Assembly (NCBI GenBank): GCA_028284265.1
Contig: JANQRZ010000011.1
Span: 1-64,000, forward strand
Length of the DNA: 64,000 nucleotides
DNA from: Rhodothermales bacterium
Lineage (GTDB): Bacteria > Bacteroidota > Rhodothermia > Rhodothermales > JANQRZ01
Reading direction: 5' to 3'
The notes below the pieces were generated by a model, which ran no database searches, was not told the origin of the DNA, and worked only from the letters and a program-made list of their open reading frames with translations. The position numbers and the translations under genes are program-made. Below are positions 16,541 through 26,561 of the stretch, piece by piece. Numbering within the stretch: the stretch's first letter is position 1; the number at the start of each line of letters is the position of its first letter.

Positions 16541-16759
16541 ATGGCCAAACAGCCACCCATCAAGCAAGAAGGCGTCGTCACCGAAGCCCTGCCCAACGCC
16601 CAGTTCCGCGTCCAACTCGACAACGGGCACGAAATCCTCGGCCTCCTCTCCGGCAAGATGCGGAAGTTCTTCATCCGCATCCTCCCCGGCGACCGCGTCG
16701 ATGTCGAGATGTCGCCCTACGATCTGACGAAAGGCCGCATCGTCTACCGCTACAAGTAG
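16541..16759 (+). CDS. infA: Translation initiation factor IF-1
   Basis: A 72-residue single OB-fold protein that binds the 30S A site during initiation. [40 protein letters not shown] and [20 protein letters not shown] follow the family over its full length, and the protein ends RIVYRYK as usual. In many bacteria infA lies in the ribosomal protein alpha or spc operon; here it stands alone between two palindromic repeats. The leader (CACCCTATG) has no Shine-Dalgarno sequence. Confidence 0.96.
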   Translation: MAKQPPIKQEGVVTEALPNAQFRVQLDNGHEILGLLSGKMRKFFIRILPGDRVDVEMSPYDLTKGRIVYRYK

Positions 16760-16773
16760 GCTGTAGAAACGGC

Positions 16774-16891
16774 CTGTCATTGCGAGCGACCAAAGGGAGC
16801 GCGGCAACCCGAAGGCTCGGCGAAGCCAATCTCCCGATGACGACTCAACCGTCAGAAGATTGCTTCGTCGCTACGCTCCTCGCAATGACAG
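16774..16891. repeat. Palindromic repeat (GTCATTGCGAG type)
   Basis: Inverted ends CTGTCATTGCGAG and CTCGCAATGACAG enclose 118 bases, with inner AGCCAATCTCC and AGATTGCTTCG arms. It starts 14 bases after the infA stop and ends 18 bases before the end of the minus-strand acyl-CoA oxidase gene, between convergent genes. Confidence 0.88.
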
Positions 16892-16909
16892 CACAGGGGG
16901 TCCTTTGCC

Positions 16910-19237
16910 CTAGACGAGGTCCGAGGCGAGCACTTCCTCCGGAATACCCCACGCCGCGACGAGATCGACGGCGAGGGGACGGAGCCGGTGTAGCAGGGCG
17001 TTGACCTCGGTGCGGATCGCCTTGGCGACGGTGCCTTCAAATAGGCCCTGCTCTAGGAACCAGCCTCGGTCCTGCTCGATGTGCCAGAGCGCGTAGAGCG
17101 TGCAGACGAGGTCGAGGACGGAGCGCAGGTGCTCGTCCTCGGTGGCGTTCACAGCCGCGCGGAACCGGTCGTAGACGAGTCGTTCGGCGTGGGCTGAGGC
17201 GAGTGTCAGCAGATGGTCCTGCACCTCGACGAAGGCGTCGAACGAGTCCATCCCCTGATCCATCCGATGCTTCAACCGGCGAGCTGCCGTGACGAGAAGT
17301 TGGCGCTCGCGGCGCTCGAAGAGGGCTGCGTGCCACCCGGCATCGTGGAGCCGACCCGAATCGCGGCGGGCAAGCGGGTTGATTTCGCCGAAGCGCACGT
17401 CGGCAAGGTCGCGCACGTAGCGGAGCATCCCCCACGCGTTGAGGTTTTCGAACTCCTCCCGGTAGCCCGCGAGCAAACCCTTCGCCACCTGAAGCTGGAG
17501 GACCGTGTTGTCGCCCTCGAAGGTGGTGAAGATGTCCGAGTCGGCCTTGCGCGAGGCGATGCGACTGGTCCAGCGAAACCCTTCGCCGCCACACGCTTCG
17601 CGGGCCTCTTGCAGTGAGCGCGTGCCGTGCCACGAGGCCATCGCTTTCAGCGCCGCCGCCTCGGCCTCGATCTCGCGCGTGTCGGCACCGGGCGGCATCG
17701 CGGCGAATTTTTCTGCGAGGTCGTGGAGCGCGAATGTCAGCCCGTAGCTCGTGGCGACGAGCGGGAGCAGGCGACGCTGGTGGCTGAGGTAGTCGAGGAT
17801 CGCGACCTCGTCCCCGCCCGCCGGACCGAACTGCTTGCGGCGGTCGCCGTAGCGGACGGCGACTTCCAGCCCACACTTGGCCGCCGAGTTCGCCCCCGAC
17901 GCCACCGCAATCCGCCCCCCAACGAGCGTGCCGAGCATCACGAAAAACCGCTTCGATGCGCTCGGAATCGGGCTGACGTAGGTGCCATCGGCTTCGACCT
18001 GAGCAAACCGACTGAGGAGATTCTCGCGTGGGATACGCACGTCGGTGAACCACAGACGCCCGTTGTCGACGCCATTGAGACCCATCTTGTGACCGGAGTC
18101 GGCGATGCGGACGCCGGGCATCGGCTCGTCGCGTTCGTCGCGAATCGGGACGAGAAAGGCGTGGACACCGAACCCTTCGCCGTCGATCACGAGTTGAGCG
18201 AAGACTGTCGCCATGCGTCCGTGCTGCGCGGCGTTGCCGATCCACTCCTTGTGGTCGAGTTTGTGCGGCGTCTCGATCACCCATTCGTCGGTGTCGCGGT
18301 CAAGCGTAGCCGTCGTCCGTAGCTCGCGGACGTTCGAGCCGTGCCGCCGCTCCGTCATCGCAAAGCAACCGGGCAGATCGAGCGTGCCGACGGCAGGCAG
18401 ATATTCCCGCTTCTGCGCCTCGCTGCCGAGTTGGTTGATGCTCCCACCGAACAGGCCGAACTGGACGCCGAATTTGATGGCGAGGTCGAGGTCGTGGAAC
18501 GAGATCGTCTCGAAGGCGGCGATGAACGCGCCGATGTCGCCCGTGCCGCCTGCGTAGTCGGGAAAGGCGAGCGCCCCAATCCCCTGCTCGGCGAGGTGCT
18601 TGGTCCAGCCGAGCACCATGTTACGGTAGGCCGGATCGCCGATGTGCGGGTCGGGGCGACGGAACGCATCGTCACGGAGCAATCGGAAGACCCGGCGACG
18701 AAGCTCGGCGCGGGGCCCGTCGATGATCCGCTGCATCCCGTCAACGTCGAACGCAGGCGGAATAGCAACAACAGCCTCGACAGCCGCCCCATCACCCGAC
18801 GGCGGAAGCGTCCGCTCGACGAGGTCACGCACGACCTCGTGCCCGACGATCCCGAGCGCCGCCTCCATCTCTTCGAGCGCCCGGTGCGCCTCGGGCGTTG
18901 AAAACGTAATGCCTTCCTCTTCCCCGGCGAGGGTAGCCAACTCTACACCCAATTCAGCTAGCGTTTTCTGGTCGGCGTCAGGGATGTGCGCGGACGCCTG
19001 GCGGATGGCACGCACCCAGCGAAAGTAGGTCGTCGCATCGGGCGGGCGCTGCGGATCGAGCCACGCCGTAAGCTGCTCGCGGTCGGCGTTAGAGAGCCAT
19101 GCTTGGGCTTCGATACGTTCGCGTAGCGCGTCGATCTCGGACGGCACGAGGAGGCCATCGGCCCACGCGACGTAGAGAAACGGGAGGACGGACGCGGTGC
19201 CGCGTGAAAGATTGGCGACGGAAGTGGAATCAGACAT
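16910..19237 (-). CDS. Acyl-CoA oxidase/dehydrogenase with N-terminal TerB-like domain
   Basis: A 775-residue flavoenzyme for the first step of fatty acid beta-oxidation. The C-terminal part (about 170-775) follows the acyl-CoA oxidase branch: FAMTERRHGSNVRELRTTA (flavin site), GVDNGRLWFTDVRIPRENLL, and ACGGEGFRW followed by ADSDIFTTFEGDNTVL, which is diagnostic for oxidases over ordinary dehydrogenases. Residues about 8-80 (VLPFLYVAWADGLLVPSEID and following helices) resemble a TerB-like helical domain, an unusual addition. ATG 19237 begins MSDSTSVANL; the frame continues upstream, but only through a tandem repeat. It lies downstream of nadA on the minus strand, separated by 97 bases of repeats. 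Whether oxygen or an electron-transfer flavoprotein accepts electrons is not decided by the sequence. Confidence 0.88.
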   Translation of the reverse strand: MSDSTSVANLSRGTASVLPFLYVAWADGLLVPSEIDALRERIEAQAWLSNADREQLTAWLDPQRPPDATTYFRWVRAIRQASAHIPDADQKTLAELGVELATLAGEEEGITFSTPEAHRALEEMEAALGIVGHEVVRDLVERTLPPSGDGAAVEAVVAIPPAFDVDGMQRIIDGPRAELRRRVFRLLRDDAFRRPDPHIGDPAYRNMVLGWTKHLAEQGIGALAFPDYAGGTGDIGAFIAAFETISFHDLDLAIKFGVQFGLFGGSINQLGSEAQKREYLPAVGTLDLPGCFAMTERRHGSNVRELRTTATLDRDTDEWVIETPHKLDHKEWIGNAAQHGRMATVFAQLVIDGEGFGVHAFLVPIRDERDEPMPGVRIADSGHKMGLNGVDNGRLWFTDVRIPRENLLSRFAQVEADGTYVSPIPSASKRFFVMLGTLVGGRIAVASGANSAAKCGLEVAVRYGDRRKQFGPAGGDEVAILDYLSHQRRLLPLVATSYGLTFALHDLAEKFAAMPPGADTREIEAEAAALKAMASWHGTRSLQEAREACGGEGFRWTSRIASRKADSDIFTTFEGDNTVLQLQVAKGLLAGYREEFENLNAWGMLRYVRDLADVRFGEINPLARRDSGRLHDAGWHAALFERRERQLLVTAARRLKHRMDQGMDSFDAFVEVQDHLLTLASAHAERLVYDRFRAAVNATEDEHLRSVLDLVCTLYALWHIEQDRGWFLEQGLFEGTVAKAIRTEVNALLHRLRPLAVDLVAAWGIPEEVLASDLV

Positions 19238-19238
19238 G

Positions 19239-19324
19239 GCGGAAGAGATTTGCGCGGAAGAGATTTGCGCTGTTGGCTTTTGGCTCTTAGCTCGCTGCCT
19301 GAAAGCCAACAGCCAACAGCTAAC
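19239..19324. repeat. Composite repeat: 15-mer tandem plus inverted heptamer arms
   Basis: Two perfect copies of GCGGAAGAGATTTGC (19239-19253, 19254-19268) are followed by four heptamers GCTGTTG, GCTTTTG, GCTCTTA, GCTCGCT (19269-19296). After a short spacer come AGCCAAC, AGCCAAC, AGCTAAC (19304-19324), the reverse complement of the first arm. The arms can form a hairpin in the nadA-acyl-CoA oxidase interval and may end nadA transcripts. Confidence 0.88.
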
Positions 19325-19334
19325 AGCCGCTCCC

Positions 19335-20348
19335 TCAACTCACCCCCTCGCTCATCGCTAGCATCCGCTCGATGGGCTGGAGTGCGCGGAGACGAATCGC
19401 CTCGTCCATCTCGATCTCCGGGGCCTCGTGCTTGAGACAGAGATACAGCTTCTCCAGCGTGTTGAGCTTCATGTGCGGGCAGTCATTACACGCGCAGCCG
19501 TTCGAGGGCGGGGCCGGGATGAATGTCTTGCCGGGATTGTCCTTCTGCATCTGGTGCAGAATCCCCGACTCCGTCGCCACGATGAATGTATCGGCGTCGT
19601 TCTCGGTCGCAAACCGGCGGATCGAGGAGGTCGAGCCAATGTGGTCGGCGTGACGCAAGACGTTCTCCTCGCACTCCGGGTGAGCCAGAACAGGCGCATC
19701 CGGGTGGCGCGCTTTGAGTCGAACGATCTCCTGCTCGGAAAACACTTCGTGGACAATGCAGCTTCCGTCCCACAGCACCATGTCGCGCCCGGTCTCTTTG
19801 ATGAGCCAGCGCCCAAGGTTGCGGTCCGGTGCGAAGATAATCGGCTGGTCGTCGGGAATCTGGCGGACGAGGTGCTCGGCGTTGGAGGACGTGCAGATGA
19901 TGTCGGTCTGCGCCTTGATCGCCGCCGTGCAGTTGATGTACGAGATGACGATGTGGTCCGGGTGCTGCGCCCGAAACGCCGCGAACTCGTCGGGCGGACA
20001 GCTATCGGCGAGCGAGCAGCCCGCGTTGAGGTCGGGGAGGATGACCTTCTTCGCGGGATTCAGAATCTTCGCTGTCTCGGCCATGAAATGCACCCCAGCG
20101 AAGACAATGATGTCGGCATCCGTCCGGGCCGCCTCGCGGGCGAGGCCGAGCGAGTCGCCGATGTAGTCGGCGATGTCCTGGATGTCCGGCTCCTGGTAGT
20201 AATGTGCGAGGAGGACGGCGTTCTTCTCCTCTTTCAGCCGCTCGATCTCGTCGAACAGGTCAAGCGTCGGATCAATCGGCTCGCGGACGTAGCCGACCGT
20301 GGCGAGGGTTTCGGGAGCGAGGATATCGAGCGTGTCGGGCATCGGCAT
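19335..20348 (-). CDS. nadA: Quinolinate synthase A
   Basis: NadA condenses iminoaspartate with dihydroxyacetone phosphate to give quinolinate for NAD synthesis, using a [4Fe-4S] cluster. The 337-residue protein has the family motifs [35 protein letters not shown] and [14 protein letters not shown], with later CEENVL and [14 protein letters not shown], supplying the three cluster cysteines at the expected places. Two in-frame ATGs (20348 and 20342) are possible; the longer is given. No nadB or nadC is present in the window. The gene precedes the acyl-CoA oxidase on the same strand but is separated from it by a repeat hairpin, so cotranscription is doubtful. Confidence 0.96.
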   Translation of the reverse strand: MPMPDTLDILAPETLATVGYVREPIDPTLDLFDEIERLKEEKNAVLLAHYYQEPDIQDIADYIGDSLGLAREAARTDADIIVFAGVHFMAETAKILNPAKKVILPDLNAGCSLADSCPPDEFAAFRAQHPDHIVISYINCTAAIKAQTDIICTSSNAEHLVRQIPDDQPIIFAPDRNLGRWLIKETGRDMVLWDGSCIVHEVFSEQEIVRLKARHPDAPVLAHPECEENVLRHADHIGSTSSIRRFATENDADTFIVATESGILHQMQKDNPGKTFIPAPPSNGCACNDCPHMKLNTLEKLYLCLKHEAPEIEMDEAIRLRALQPIERMLAMSEGVS

Positions 20349-20415
20349 CGGGAGTTAGCGGGAGGCCCCCAGTAAACGGGCGATGCGGGTGCGGGTTCTG
20401 CCTCAACACGGATGA

Positions 20416-20485
20416 GGGCAGCCACACAGGGCTGCCCCTACGCCTGCCATCGTCTAACGTAGGGGCGGACCCGTGTGTCCGCCCT
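20416..20485. repeat. Two-hairpin palindrome upstream of nadA
   Basis: GGGCAGCC-ACACAG-GGCTGCCC and GGGCGGAC-CCGTGT-GTCCGCCC are two hairpins joined through CCCCTACG and CGTAGGGG, so the whole unit is an imperfect palindrome. It lies between nadA and the LolD-type gene. A simpler single-hairpin relative lies at 24710-24738. Confidence 0.8.
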
Positions 20486-20505
20486 GGCCCGCGTGTCAGC
20501 CCACC

Positions 20506-21279
20506 TTATCCTTCGTCCGTCAGCCGTCCCTCGCGGAGGTGCAGCACGCGGTCGGCGCGGTCGGCGAGGGCGGGATTGTGGGTGACGATCACGAACGCCT
20601 GCGTGCGCTCGCGGGCGAGGCGGACAATCTCGTCATGCAATAGCTCGGCGGTGTGGGTGTCGAGGTTGCCCGTCGGCTCGTCGGCCAGGACGAGCTTCGG
20701 CTCGTTCATCAGGGCACGCGCGACGGCCACACGCTGCTGCTCGCCGCCGGAAAGTTGCGCAGGCCGGTGGTCGGCGCGGTCGGCGAGGCCGAGCATCGCG
20801 AGCAGTTCCTTTGCCCGAGGCTCCGACTGCGACACCGACCGCCCCTGAATTAGTGACGGCATCGCCACGTTTTCGAGCGCTGAGAACTCGGGCAACAGGT
20901 GGTGAAACTGAAAGACAAACCCGACCGAGCGGTTGCGGAAGTCGGCCAGCGCCTCGTCGTCTTTGGCGAAGATGTCCATGCCGTCGTAGCAGACGGTGCC
21001 CGTCGTGGGCCGGTCGAGCGCCCCGAGGAGGTGGAGCAGCGTGCTCTTCCCCGTCCCACTCTCGCCAACGATGGCAACCACCTCGCCCGCACGTACACTC
21101 ATCGACACGTCGCGGAGCACATCAAGCGTGCCTGCCGCTGTCGGATAGCTCTTGCTGAGACCCTCGGCTTGGAGGAGAGTATCAGAGGGTGAGAGCGCAA
21201 GAGGATGAGGAGATATACGCTCGGCAAGAGGAATAGCCTCTTCTCCCTTTCCCTCATACTCCCTTTCCCCCACACTCAT
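20506..21279 (-). CDS. lolD: LolD-type ABC transporter ATP-binding protein
   Basis: A 257-residue ATPase of the LolD/MacB group, which drives lipoprotein release or related envelope export with FtsX-like permeases. Walker A is GESGTGKST, the Q loop is [15 protein letters not shown], the signature is [15 protein letters not shown] and Walker B is [12 protein letters not shown]. About 30 N-terminal residues before the usual start (near [12 protein letters not shown]) are encoded by an octamer-type repeat and include [14 protein letters not shown] 21279 overlaps the stop of the NtrC-type gene as ATGA, supporting this start. No LolC/E permease lies nearby, so the partner must be encoded elsewhere. 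The gene name reflects family, not proof of Lol function. Confidence 0.85.
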   Translation of the reverse strand: MSVGEREYEGKGEEAIPLAERISPHPLALSPSDTLLQAEGLSKSYPTAAGTLDVLRDVSMSVRAGEVVAIVGESGTGKSTLLHLLGALDRPTTGTVCYDGMDIFAKDDEALADFRNRSVGFVFQFHHLLPEFSALENVAMPSLIQGRSVSQSEPRAKELLAMLGLADRADHRPAQLSGGEQQRVAVARALMNEPKLVLADEPTGNLDTHTAELLHDEIVRLARERTQAFVIVTHNPALADRADRVLHLREGRLTDEG

Positions 21280-21292
21280 CCTCCCTCCTCCC
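21185..21292. repeat. Octamer-based inverted array across the lolD start
   Basis: The left arm has GAGGGTGA, GAGCGCAA, GAGGATGA (21185-21208). The right arm is pyrimidine-rich with TCCCTTTC and CCTCATAC alternating (about 21241-21292); read on the minus strand it gives GAAAGGGA and GTATGAGG units. It spans the overlap of the NtrC-type and LolD-type genes and so encodes the ends of both proteins. Confidence 0.65.
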
Positions 21293-22661
21293 GCTCGATG
21301 CCGTACTTGTTGAGCTTGTTGTAGAGATGCGACCGCTGGATGCCGATCTCCTCGGCCGTCTTGGAGACATTCCAGTCGAACTCCTCCAGCTTGCGCTCGA
21401 TGAACAGCTTCTCGGCCATGTCGCGGAAGTCGGCGAACTGGTCGTACTGGTTCATCAGCCCGACAAACGGGTCTTGCCCTGCCCCGCCGGGCCGGACATA
21501 CTGCTCGACATCGCGCTCCGTCACCTCATCGCCTTCGGAGAGGATGAGCAAGCGCTCGACGACGTTGTAGAGTTCGCGGACATTGCCGCGCCACTCATAC
21601 CCCTGAAGTCGGTCGAGTGCCGCATCGCTGAACGTCTTGGCCGGAAGGCCGTTGCGGCTGGTGACATGACCGAGGATGAACTGGGCAATGAGCGGCACGT
21701 CGCCCCGACGTTCACGGAGCGGCGGGACGTGGACGAGGATCACAGAGAGCCGGTGGTAGAGGTCTTCGCGGAACCGCTTGGCCTCGACCTCTTCGAGCAG
21801 GTCTTTGTTCGTCGCCGCGAGGATGCGAACGTTCACGTCGATGGCCCGGTCGCCACCGACACGGGTGATCTTGCTTTCCTGCAGCGCGCGGAGGACTTTC
21901 GCCTGCGCGGAGAGCGACATGTCGCCGATTTCGTCGAGGAACAGCGTCCCCCCGTCGGCCTGCTCGAACTTGCCGATGCGCTGCTTGGTGGCTCCCGTGA
22001 AACTGCCTTTCTCGTGACCGAACAGTTCGCTCTCGATCAGTTCGCTCGGAATCGCGGCGCAGTTGACCTCGACCAGTGGACCATCGGAGCGATGGGAGCG
22101 ATGGTGGACCCAGCGGGCGACGAGTTCTTTTCCGGTGCCCGGCTCGCCGGTGATGAGCACGCGGGCTTCGGTCGGCGCGATGCGTTCGACGGTCGATTTA
22201 ATCTTACCGATGGCGACGCTCTCCCCGATGATCGGCGTCAGGTCCGACTGCTCGACATCGACGATCACCTGCCGCATCCGGCGGTTCTCGGTCTGGAGCG
22301 AGCCGCGCTCCAGCGCACCCCGGACGGAGACGAGAAGCCGGTTTAGGTCCGGCGGCTTCTCGATGAAGTCTGCCGCTCCGAGTCGCGTGGCCTCCACCGC
22401 CGTCTCGACCGTCCCATGACCGGAGATCATAATGATCGGAATGCCGACCTCTGCCTCGCCGAGTGCTTCGAGGACTTCCAGCCCATCGCGCTTCGGCATC
22501 TTGATGTCGAGGAGGACGAGGTCGTACTTGCCGCTCTTCGCCTGCTCGAAGGCATCGTCGCCGTCTACCGCTTCGCCGATCTCGTGGCCTTCGTATTCGA
22601 GGATGTCGCGCAGGGTGCGCCGGATGCTCGGCTCATCGTCGGCGATCAGAATAGCGGGCAT
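21276..22661 (-). CDS. NtrC-family sigma-54-dependent response regulator
   Basis: A 461-residue regulator. The receiver domain (1-120) has acidic ADDEPS and phosphoacceptor D52 in [11 protein letters not shown]. The AAA+ domain (about 140-380) has Walker A GEPGTGKE, the sigma-54 contact loop GSFTGATK, Walker [12 protein letters not shown] and the arginine-finger region [10 protein letters not shown]. The C terminus has a Fis-type helix-turn-helix ([21 protein letters not shown]). It would activate sigma-54 promoters after phosphorylation. No partner kinase is adjacent. The gene lies 74 bases downstream of a TPR membrane protein on the same strand and overlaps lolD by ATGA, so envelope-related targets are plausible but unproven. 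Confidence 0.94.
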   Translation of the reverse strand: MPAILIADDEPSIRRTLRDILEYEGHEIGEAVDGDDAFEQAKSGKYDLVLLDIKMPKRDGLEVLEALGEAEVGIPIIMISGHGTVETAVEATRLGAADFIEKPPDLNRLLVSVRGALERGSLQTENRRMRQVIVDVEQSDLTPIIGESVAIGKIKSTVERIAPTEARVLITGEPGTGKELVARWVHHRSHRSDGPLVEVNCAAIPSELIESELFGHEKGSFTGATKQRIGKFEQADGGTLFLDEIGDMSLSAQAKVLRALQESKITRVGGDRAIDVNVRILAATNKDLLEEVEAKRFREDLYHRLSVILVHVPPLRERRGDVPLIAQFILGHVTSRNGLPAKTFSDAALDRLQGYEWRGNVRELYNVVERLLILSEGDEVTERDVEQYVRPGGAGQDPFVGLMNQYDQFADFRDMAEKLFIERKLEEFDWNVSKTAEEIGIQRSHLYNKLNKYGIEREEGG

Positions 22662-22672
22662 GGGAGCGATGT

Positions 22673-22750
22673 CGAGTTACGAGTGCCGAAAGTCCAACGG
22701 GTGCTGAATGATAACCATTCGACACTCGCCATTCGTCACTCACCACTCGA
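22673..22750. repeat. Heptamer-based inverted array
   Basis: The left arm has CGAGTTA, CGAGTGC (22673-22686). The right arm has CATTCGA, CACTCGC, CATTCGT, CACTCAC, CACTCGA (22716-22750), roughly the reverse complement. It fills the interval between the NtrC-type gene and the TPR gene and covers the TPR gene's last codons. Confidence 0.8.
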
Positions 22751-23446
22751 AAGTGCATCGAGGCGGGCCGTGTAGACCGAGATATTAGCCGCCTCGGGTG
22801 CATCCTCGTAGTCCTCGGTGATGGCTTCGTAGGCCTCGCGGGCCGCGTCGTAGTTGCCAGCCGCCTCGAAGTTGCGGGCCGCGTCAAGGTAGTAGGCCGG
22901 AGCCGTGGCAGCGCTCTCGTAAGCGCGGGCGGCACGGCGATAGAGCGTCGCCGCCCCGTCGTGGTCGCCGTTAATCTCGGTGATGGCAGCCTGTCCGGCG
23001 AGGGCGCTCGCGCCGAGGAGGTCTTCGCCGCCGTCGTAGTCCTCGTACATCTCGGCGGCTTCCTCGTAGCGCTCTAGCTCGAACAGAGCCGCCGCCGCAT
23101 AGAACTTGGCGAGGTTGCCCGCTTCGGTCGAGCCATAGTCGTCCGCGATGTCGAGCAGGCCGATGGCATCCGCGTTACCGTCGAGAGCCTCTTGGTAGGA
23201 GCCGCTCTCGTAGGTCGGTAGAATGGCCCCGAGGACATCGTCCGCCCGGTCGCTCTGGTTAGCCTGGTAGAACATATAGCCGACAACGCCGAGGAAGAGA
23301 ATGACGATTCCGGCGGCAGCGGCGATCAGCAGGCCCTTGTTCTCCTCCGCCATCGTCATCGTCCGCGCATAGGCGGTGATGACTTTGTCTTCACGAAGCT
23401 CCTGACGACGGCTGACAGGCTTCGGGGGTTTGAGCATCGAGGACAT
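22736..23446 (-). CDS. Membrane-anchored tetratricopeptide protein (YfgM-like)
   Basis: A 236-residue protein with one membrane helix at about residues 35-58 (GLLIAAAAGIVILFLGVVGYMF) and TPR-like repeats afterwards (AKFYAAAALFELERYEEAAEMYED, YLDAARNFEAAGNYDAAREAYE). The topology, short cytoplasmic N terminus with a periplasmic TPR domain, matches YfgM, an accessory of the SecYEG translocon and chaperones; the family link is by architecture. ATG 23446 (MSSMLKPPKPVSRRQ) is chosen; the frame runs further upstream without family support. Its 3' end runs into a heptamer repeat array that encodes the last few residues. It is transcribed toward the NtrC-type regulator. Confidence 0.75.
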   Translation of the reverse strand: MSSMLKPPKPVSRRQELREDKVITAYARTMTMAEENKGLLIAAAAGIVILFLGVVGYMFYQANQSDRADDVLGAILPTYESGSYQEALDGNADAIGLLDIADDYGSTEAGNLAKFYAAAALFELERYEEAAEMYEDYDGGEDLLGASALAGQAAITEINGDHDGAATLYRRAARAYESAATAPAYYLDAARNFEAAGNYDAAREAYEAITEDYEDAPEAANISVYTARLDALSSGE

Positions 23447-23521
23447 AGGGAGAGCAGTCTGGAAGCGGACGGGCCGCGAGGGTGCGAAAAAGGTAGGAGA
23501 GGCTCCGGGCTGGAGCGGGCG

Positions 23522-23529
23522 CAAAGATA
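23522..23529 (-). promoter_or_regulatory. Candidate -7 element TATCTTTG
   Basis: On the minus strand the sequence TATCTTTG matches the Bacteroidota -7 consensus TAnnTTTG exactly, about 75 bases before the TPR gene start. No TTG lies at the expected -33 spacing, so this is only a candidate. Confidence 0.3.
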
Positions 23530-23631
23530 GGGTGTGCCTCCCCCGTTTGCCGCTGCGCCTAGCGCCTTTTTGCGGCGTTTTCACTACGCCTCTCAGACCC
23601 CGATGCTAGGTTGCTGGACACGTCCTTCTGA

Positions 23632-24687
<1,056 letters not shown>

Positions 24688-24709
24688 GTCGCCTCGCCTA
24701 CTGCTCAAT

Positions 24710-24738
24710 CGTAGGGGCGGCGATACGTCGCCCCTACC
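24710..24738. repeat. GTAGGGGCG hairpin between gap and pgk
   Basis: GTAGGGGCG (24711-24719) pairs perfectly with CGCCCCTAC (24729-24737) around a 9-base loop. The same GTAGGGGCGG word occurs in the palindrome at 20416-20485. It has no T tract. Confidence 0.85.
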
Positions 24739-24752
24739 CATTTCCTCTCGCC

Positions 24753-25934
24753 ATGCCTAAGCTCACCCTCGACGACCTCACCCTCGCTGGGCGTCGCGTC
24801 CTCGTCCGCGTTGACTTCAACGTCCCGCTTGACGGCACGACCATCACCGACGACACCCGCATCCGCGCCGCGCTCCCAACGATCCGCAAGATCACGGGCG
24901 ACGGCGGCACGGCGATCCTGATGAGTCACCTCGGTCGACCCAAAGGCTCGCCCGATCCGGCCTACTCGCTTCGACCCGTCGCCGAGTACCTCGGCGGGCT
25001 GATCACCGCACCGGTCGTGTTCTCCGACGCAACGTTCGGCGACGAGGCCGAGCAGGTAATCACGGACGCGCCGAGCGGGTCGGTGGTGCTGCTCGAAAAC
25101 ACGCGCTTCCACGCGGGCGAGACGAGCAACGATGCAGAACTCTCTAAGCAGCTAGCCGCCCTCGGCGAGGTTTACGTCAACGACGCCTTCGGCGCAGCGC
25201 ACCGGGCACACGCCTCGACGGTCGGCGTGACGGAGCACATCGGCCAGTCGGCAATGGGATACTTGCTCCAGCGCGAGGTCGAATATCTCGGCGCGGCACT
25301 CGACGCGCCATCGCGTCCGTTCGTCGCTGTCCTCGGCGGGGCGAAGGTGTCGGACAAGATCGGCGTGATCCGGGCGCTGCTCGACAAGGTGGACCGCCTG
25401 CTGGTCGGCGGGGCGATGAGCTACACCTTCCTCAAGAGCCTCGGCCACAACGTCGGCGACTCGAAGGTTGAGGACGACCGGCTCGACGAGGCGTTCAAGA
25501 TGTACGATGGTGCGCGCAGCCAGATCGTCCTCCCCTCCGACCACATCGTCGCCGATGCCTTCGACAACGACGCCCGACTCCGGGTGACGAGCGGCGAGAT
25601 CGAGAGCGGCATGGCCCTCGACATCGGGCCGCACACGCGGGCGCAGTACCGCAGCATCCTGCGGGGCGCGAAGACGATCATCTGGAACGGCCCGATGGGC
25701 GTCTTCGAGATGTCCAACTTCGCCGCCGGGACGCTCTCCGTCGCCGAGGCGATTGTCGAGGCGACCCGCGACAACGACGCCCTCTCCCTCGTCGGCGGCG
25801 GCGACTCCGTGGCGGCCATCACCCAGGCCGGTCTCGCCGACGCCGTCTCCCACGTCTCCACCGGCGGCGGCGCGATGCTGGAGTTCATCGAAGGCGACGA
25901 GTTGCCAGGTATCGCCGCGCTGTCGGATCGATAA
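24753..25934 (+). CDS. pgk: Phosphoglycerate kinase
   Basis: Pgk makes ATP from 1,3-bisphosphoglycerate in glycolysis. The 393-residue protein has the usual start (LAGRRVLVRVDFNVPLDG), LMSHLGRPKG, VLLENTRFHAGE, and the nucleotide-binding FVAVLGGAKVSDKIGVI. Near the end are WNGPMGVFEMSNFAAGT and VGGGDSVAAI, and the tail HVSTGGGAMLEFIEGDELPG is typical. ATG 24753 is fixed by homology; the open frame continues upstream into gap and is not used. It is downstream of gap in a likely glycolytic operon. A GTCATTGCGAG-type palindromic repeat begins 11 bases after the stop. Confidence 0.97.
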   Translation: MPKLTLDDLTLAGRRVLVRVDFNVPLDGTTITDDTRIRAALPTIRKITGDGGTAILMSHLGRPKGSPDPAYSLRPVAEYLGGLITAPVVFSDATFGDEAEQVITDAPSGSVVLLENTRFHAGETSNDAELSKQLAALGEVYVNDAFGAAHRAHASTVGVTEHIGQSAMGYLLQREVEYLGAALDAPSRPFVAVLGGAKVSDKIGVIRALLDKVDRLLVGGAMSYTFLKSLGHNVGDSKVEDDRLDEAFKMYDGARSQIVLPSDHIVADAFDNDARLRVTSGEIESGMALDIGPHTRAQYRSILRGAKTIIWNGPMGVFEMSNFAAGTLSVAEAIVEATRDNDALSLVGGGDSVAAITQAGLADAVSHVSTGGGAMLEFIEGDELPGIAALSDR

Positions 25935-25944
25935 AGTCTGATTT

Positions 25945-26028
25945 GTCATTGCGAGCGGAGCGAAGCAATCTCCAAAGGAATGAGGCCACATCGGGAGATT
26001 GCCACGTCGCTTCGCTCCTCGCAATGAC
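25945..26028. repeat. Palindromic repeat (GTCATTGCGAG type)
   Basis: GTCATTGCGAGCGGAGCGAA at the left and TTCGCTCCTCGCAATGAC at the right are inverted copies, with inner GCAATCTCC and GGAGATTGC arms. Length 84 bases. It separates pgk from a short AT-richer orphan gene. Confidence 0.92.
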
Positions 26029-26066
26029 ATTGTTTCCATTTGACAATCGGCTATACCGGACGTTAG

Positions 26067-26513
26067 ATGACCACGATTCGAGATGCGGAGCAAATACTCA
26101 AGGAGCGTCTTATTGGGCGAGCCTATACCTGCGTCAGCCTTTGCGATTCATGGTCGCTCCAGTTTTATGATGGTATTTGGCTTGTTGCCCAAAGGATAGA
26201 AACTCCAGATGATATACCTCTCACTAAGCTTCTTTCGAAACAAGACACACCGTTTCTAGATGGCGTTGATGCTAGTGAAATACCCGTCGCCATCTCCATA
26301 CTCCGTTACCGCAGGCAACTCATCCGTGAAGTCGTTTTGGAAGAAGATGGTAGCCTCACCTTAGCATTCGAGGGAAGTGGAAAACTGCAGTGTTCAGTAG
26401 ACTCACCCGAAGTGGACTGGCAATGGGTCGTGAACACATCGGGAGCAGATCCCTACATAGACTTCACCGTGGCGTGCTTTTCTCAAGGCGAAATCGAAGT
26501 CGCACCCAAATAA
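26067..26513 (+). CDS. AT-richer orphan protein
   Basis: A 148-residue soluble protein with no signal peptide or membrane helix, mainly beta-strand in appearance (SLCDSWSLQFYDGIWLVAQ, AISILRYRRQLIREVVLEE, DGSLTLAFEGSGKLQCSV). The final part WVVNTSGADPYIDFTVACF is acidic. Codon and base use is clearly less GC-rich than the flanking pgk and MscS genes, and the gene sits 38 bases after a palindromic repeat, both of which suggest recent acquisition. The size and acidic beta-rich character recall small orphan immunity-type proteins, but no toxin gene is adjacent and this is only an impression. No family recognised. Confidence 0.6.
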   Translation: MTTIRDAEQILKERLIGRAYTCVSLCDSWSLQFYDGIWLVAQRIETPDDIPLTKLLSKQDTPFLDGVDASEIPVAISILRYRRQLIREVVLEEDGSLTLAFEGSGKLQCSVDSPEVDWQWVVNTSGADPYIDFTVACFSQGEIEVAPK

Positions 26514-26561
26514 GCAGGCATCTTCGCTGTCTGCTGACTCTCTCACTCTAGAAAAAGCTAC

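Noticed and set aside
23555-23572. GCGCCTAGCGC followed by CTTTTT as a plus-strand terminator
   Set aside because: No plus-strand gene ends upstream of it; it lies in the divergent leader of the TPR gene and gap.
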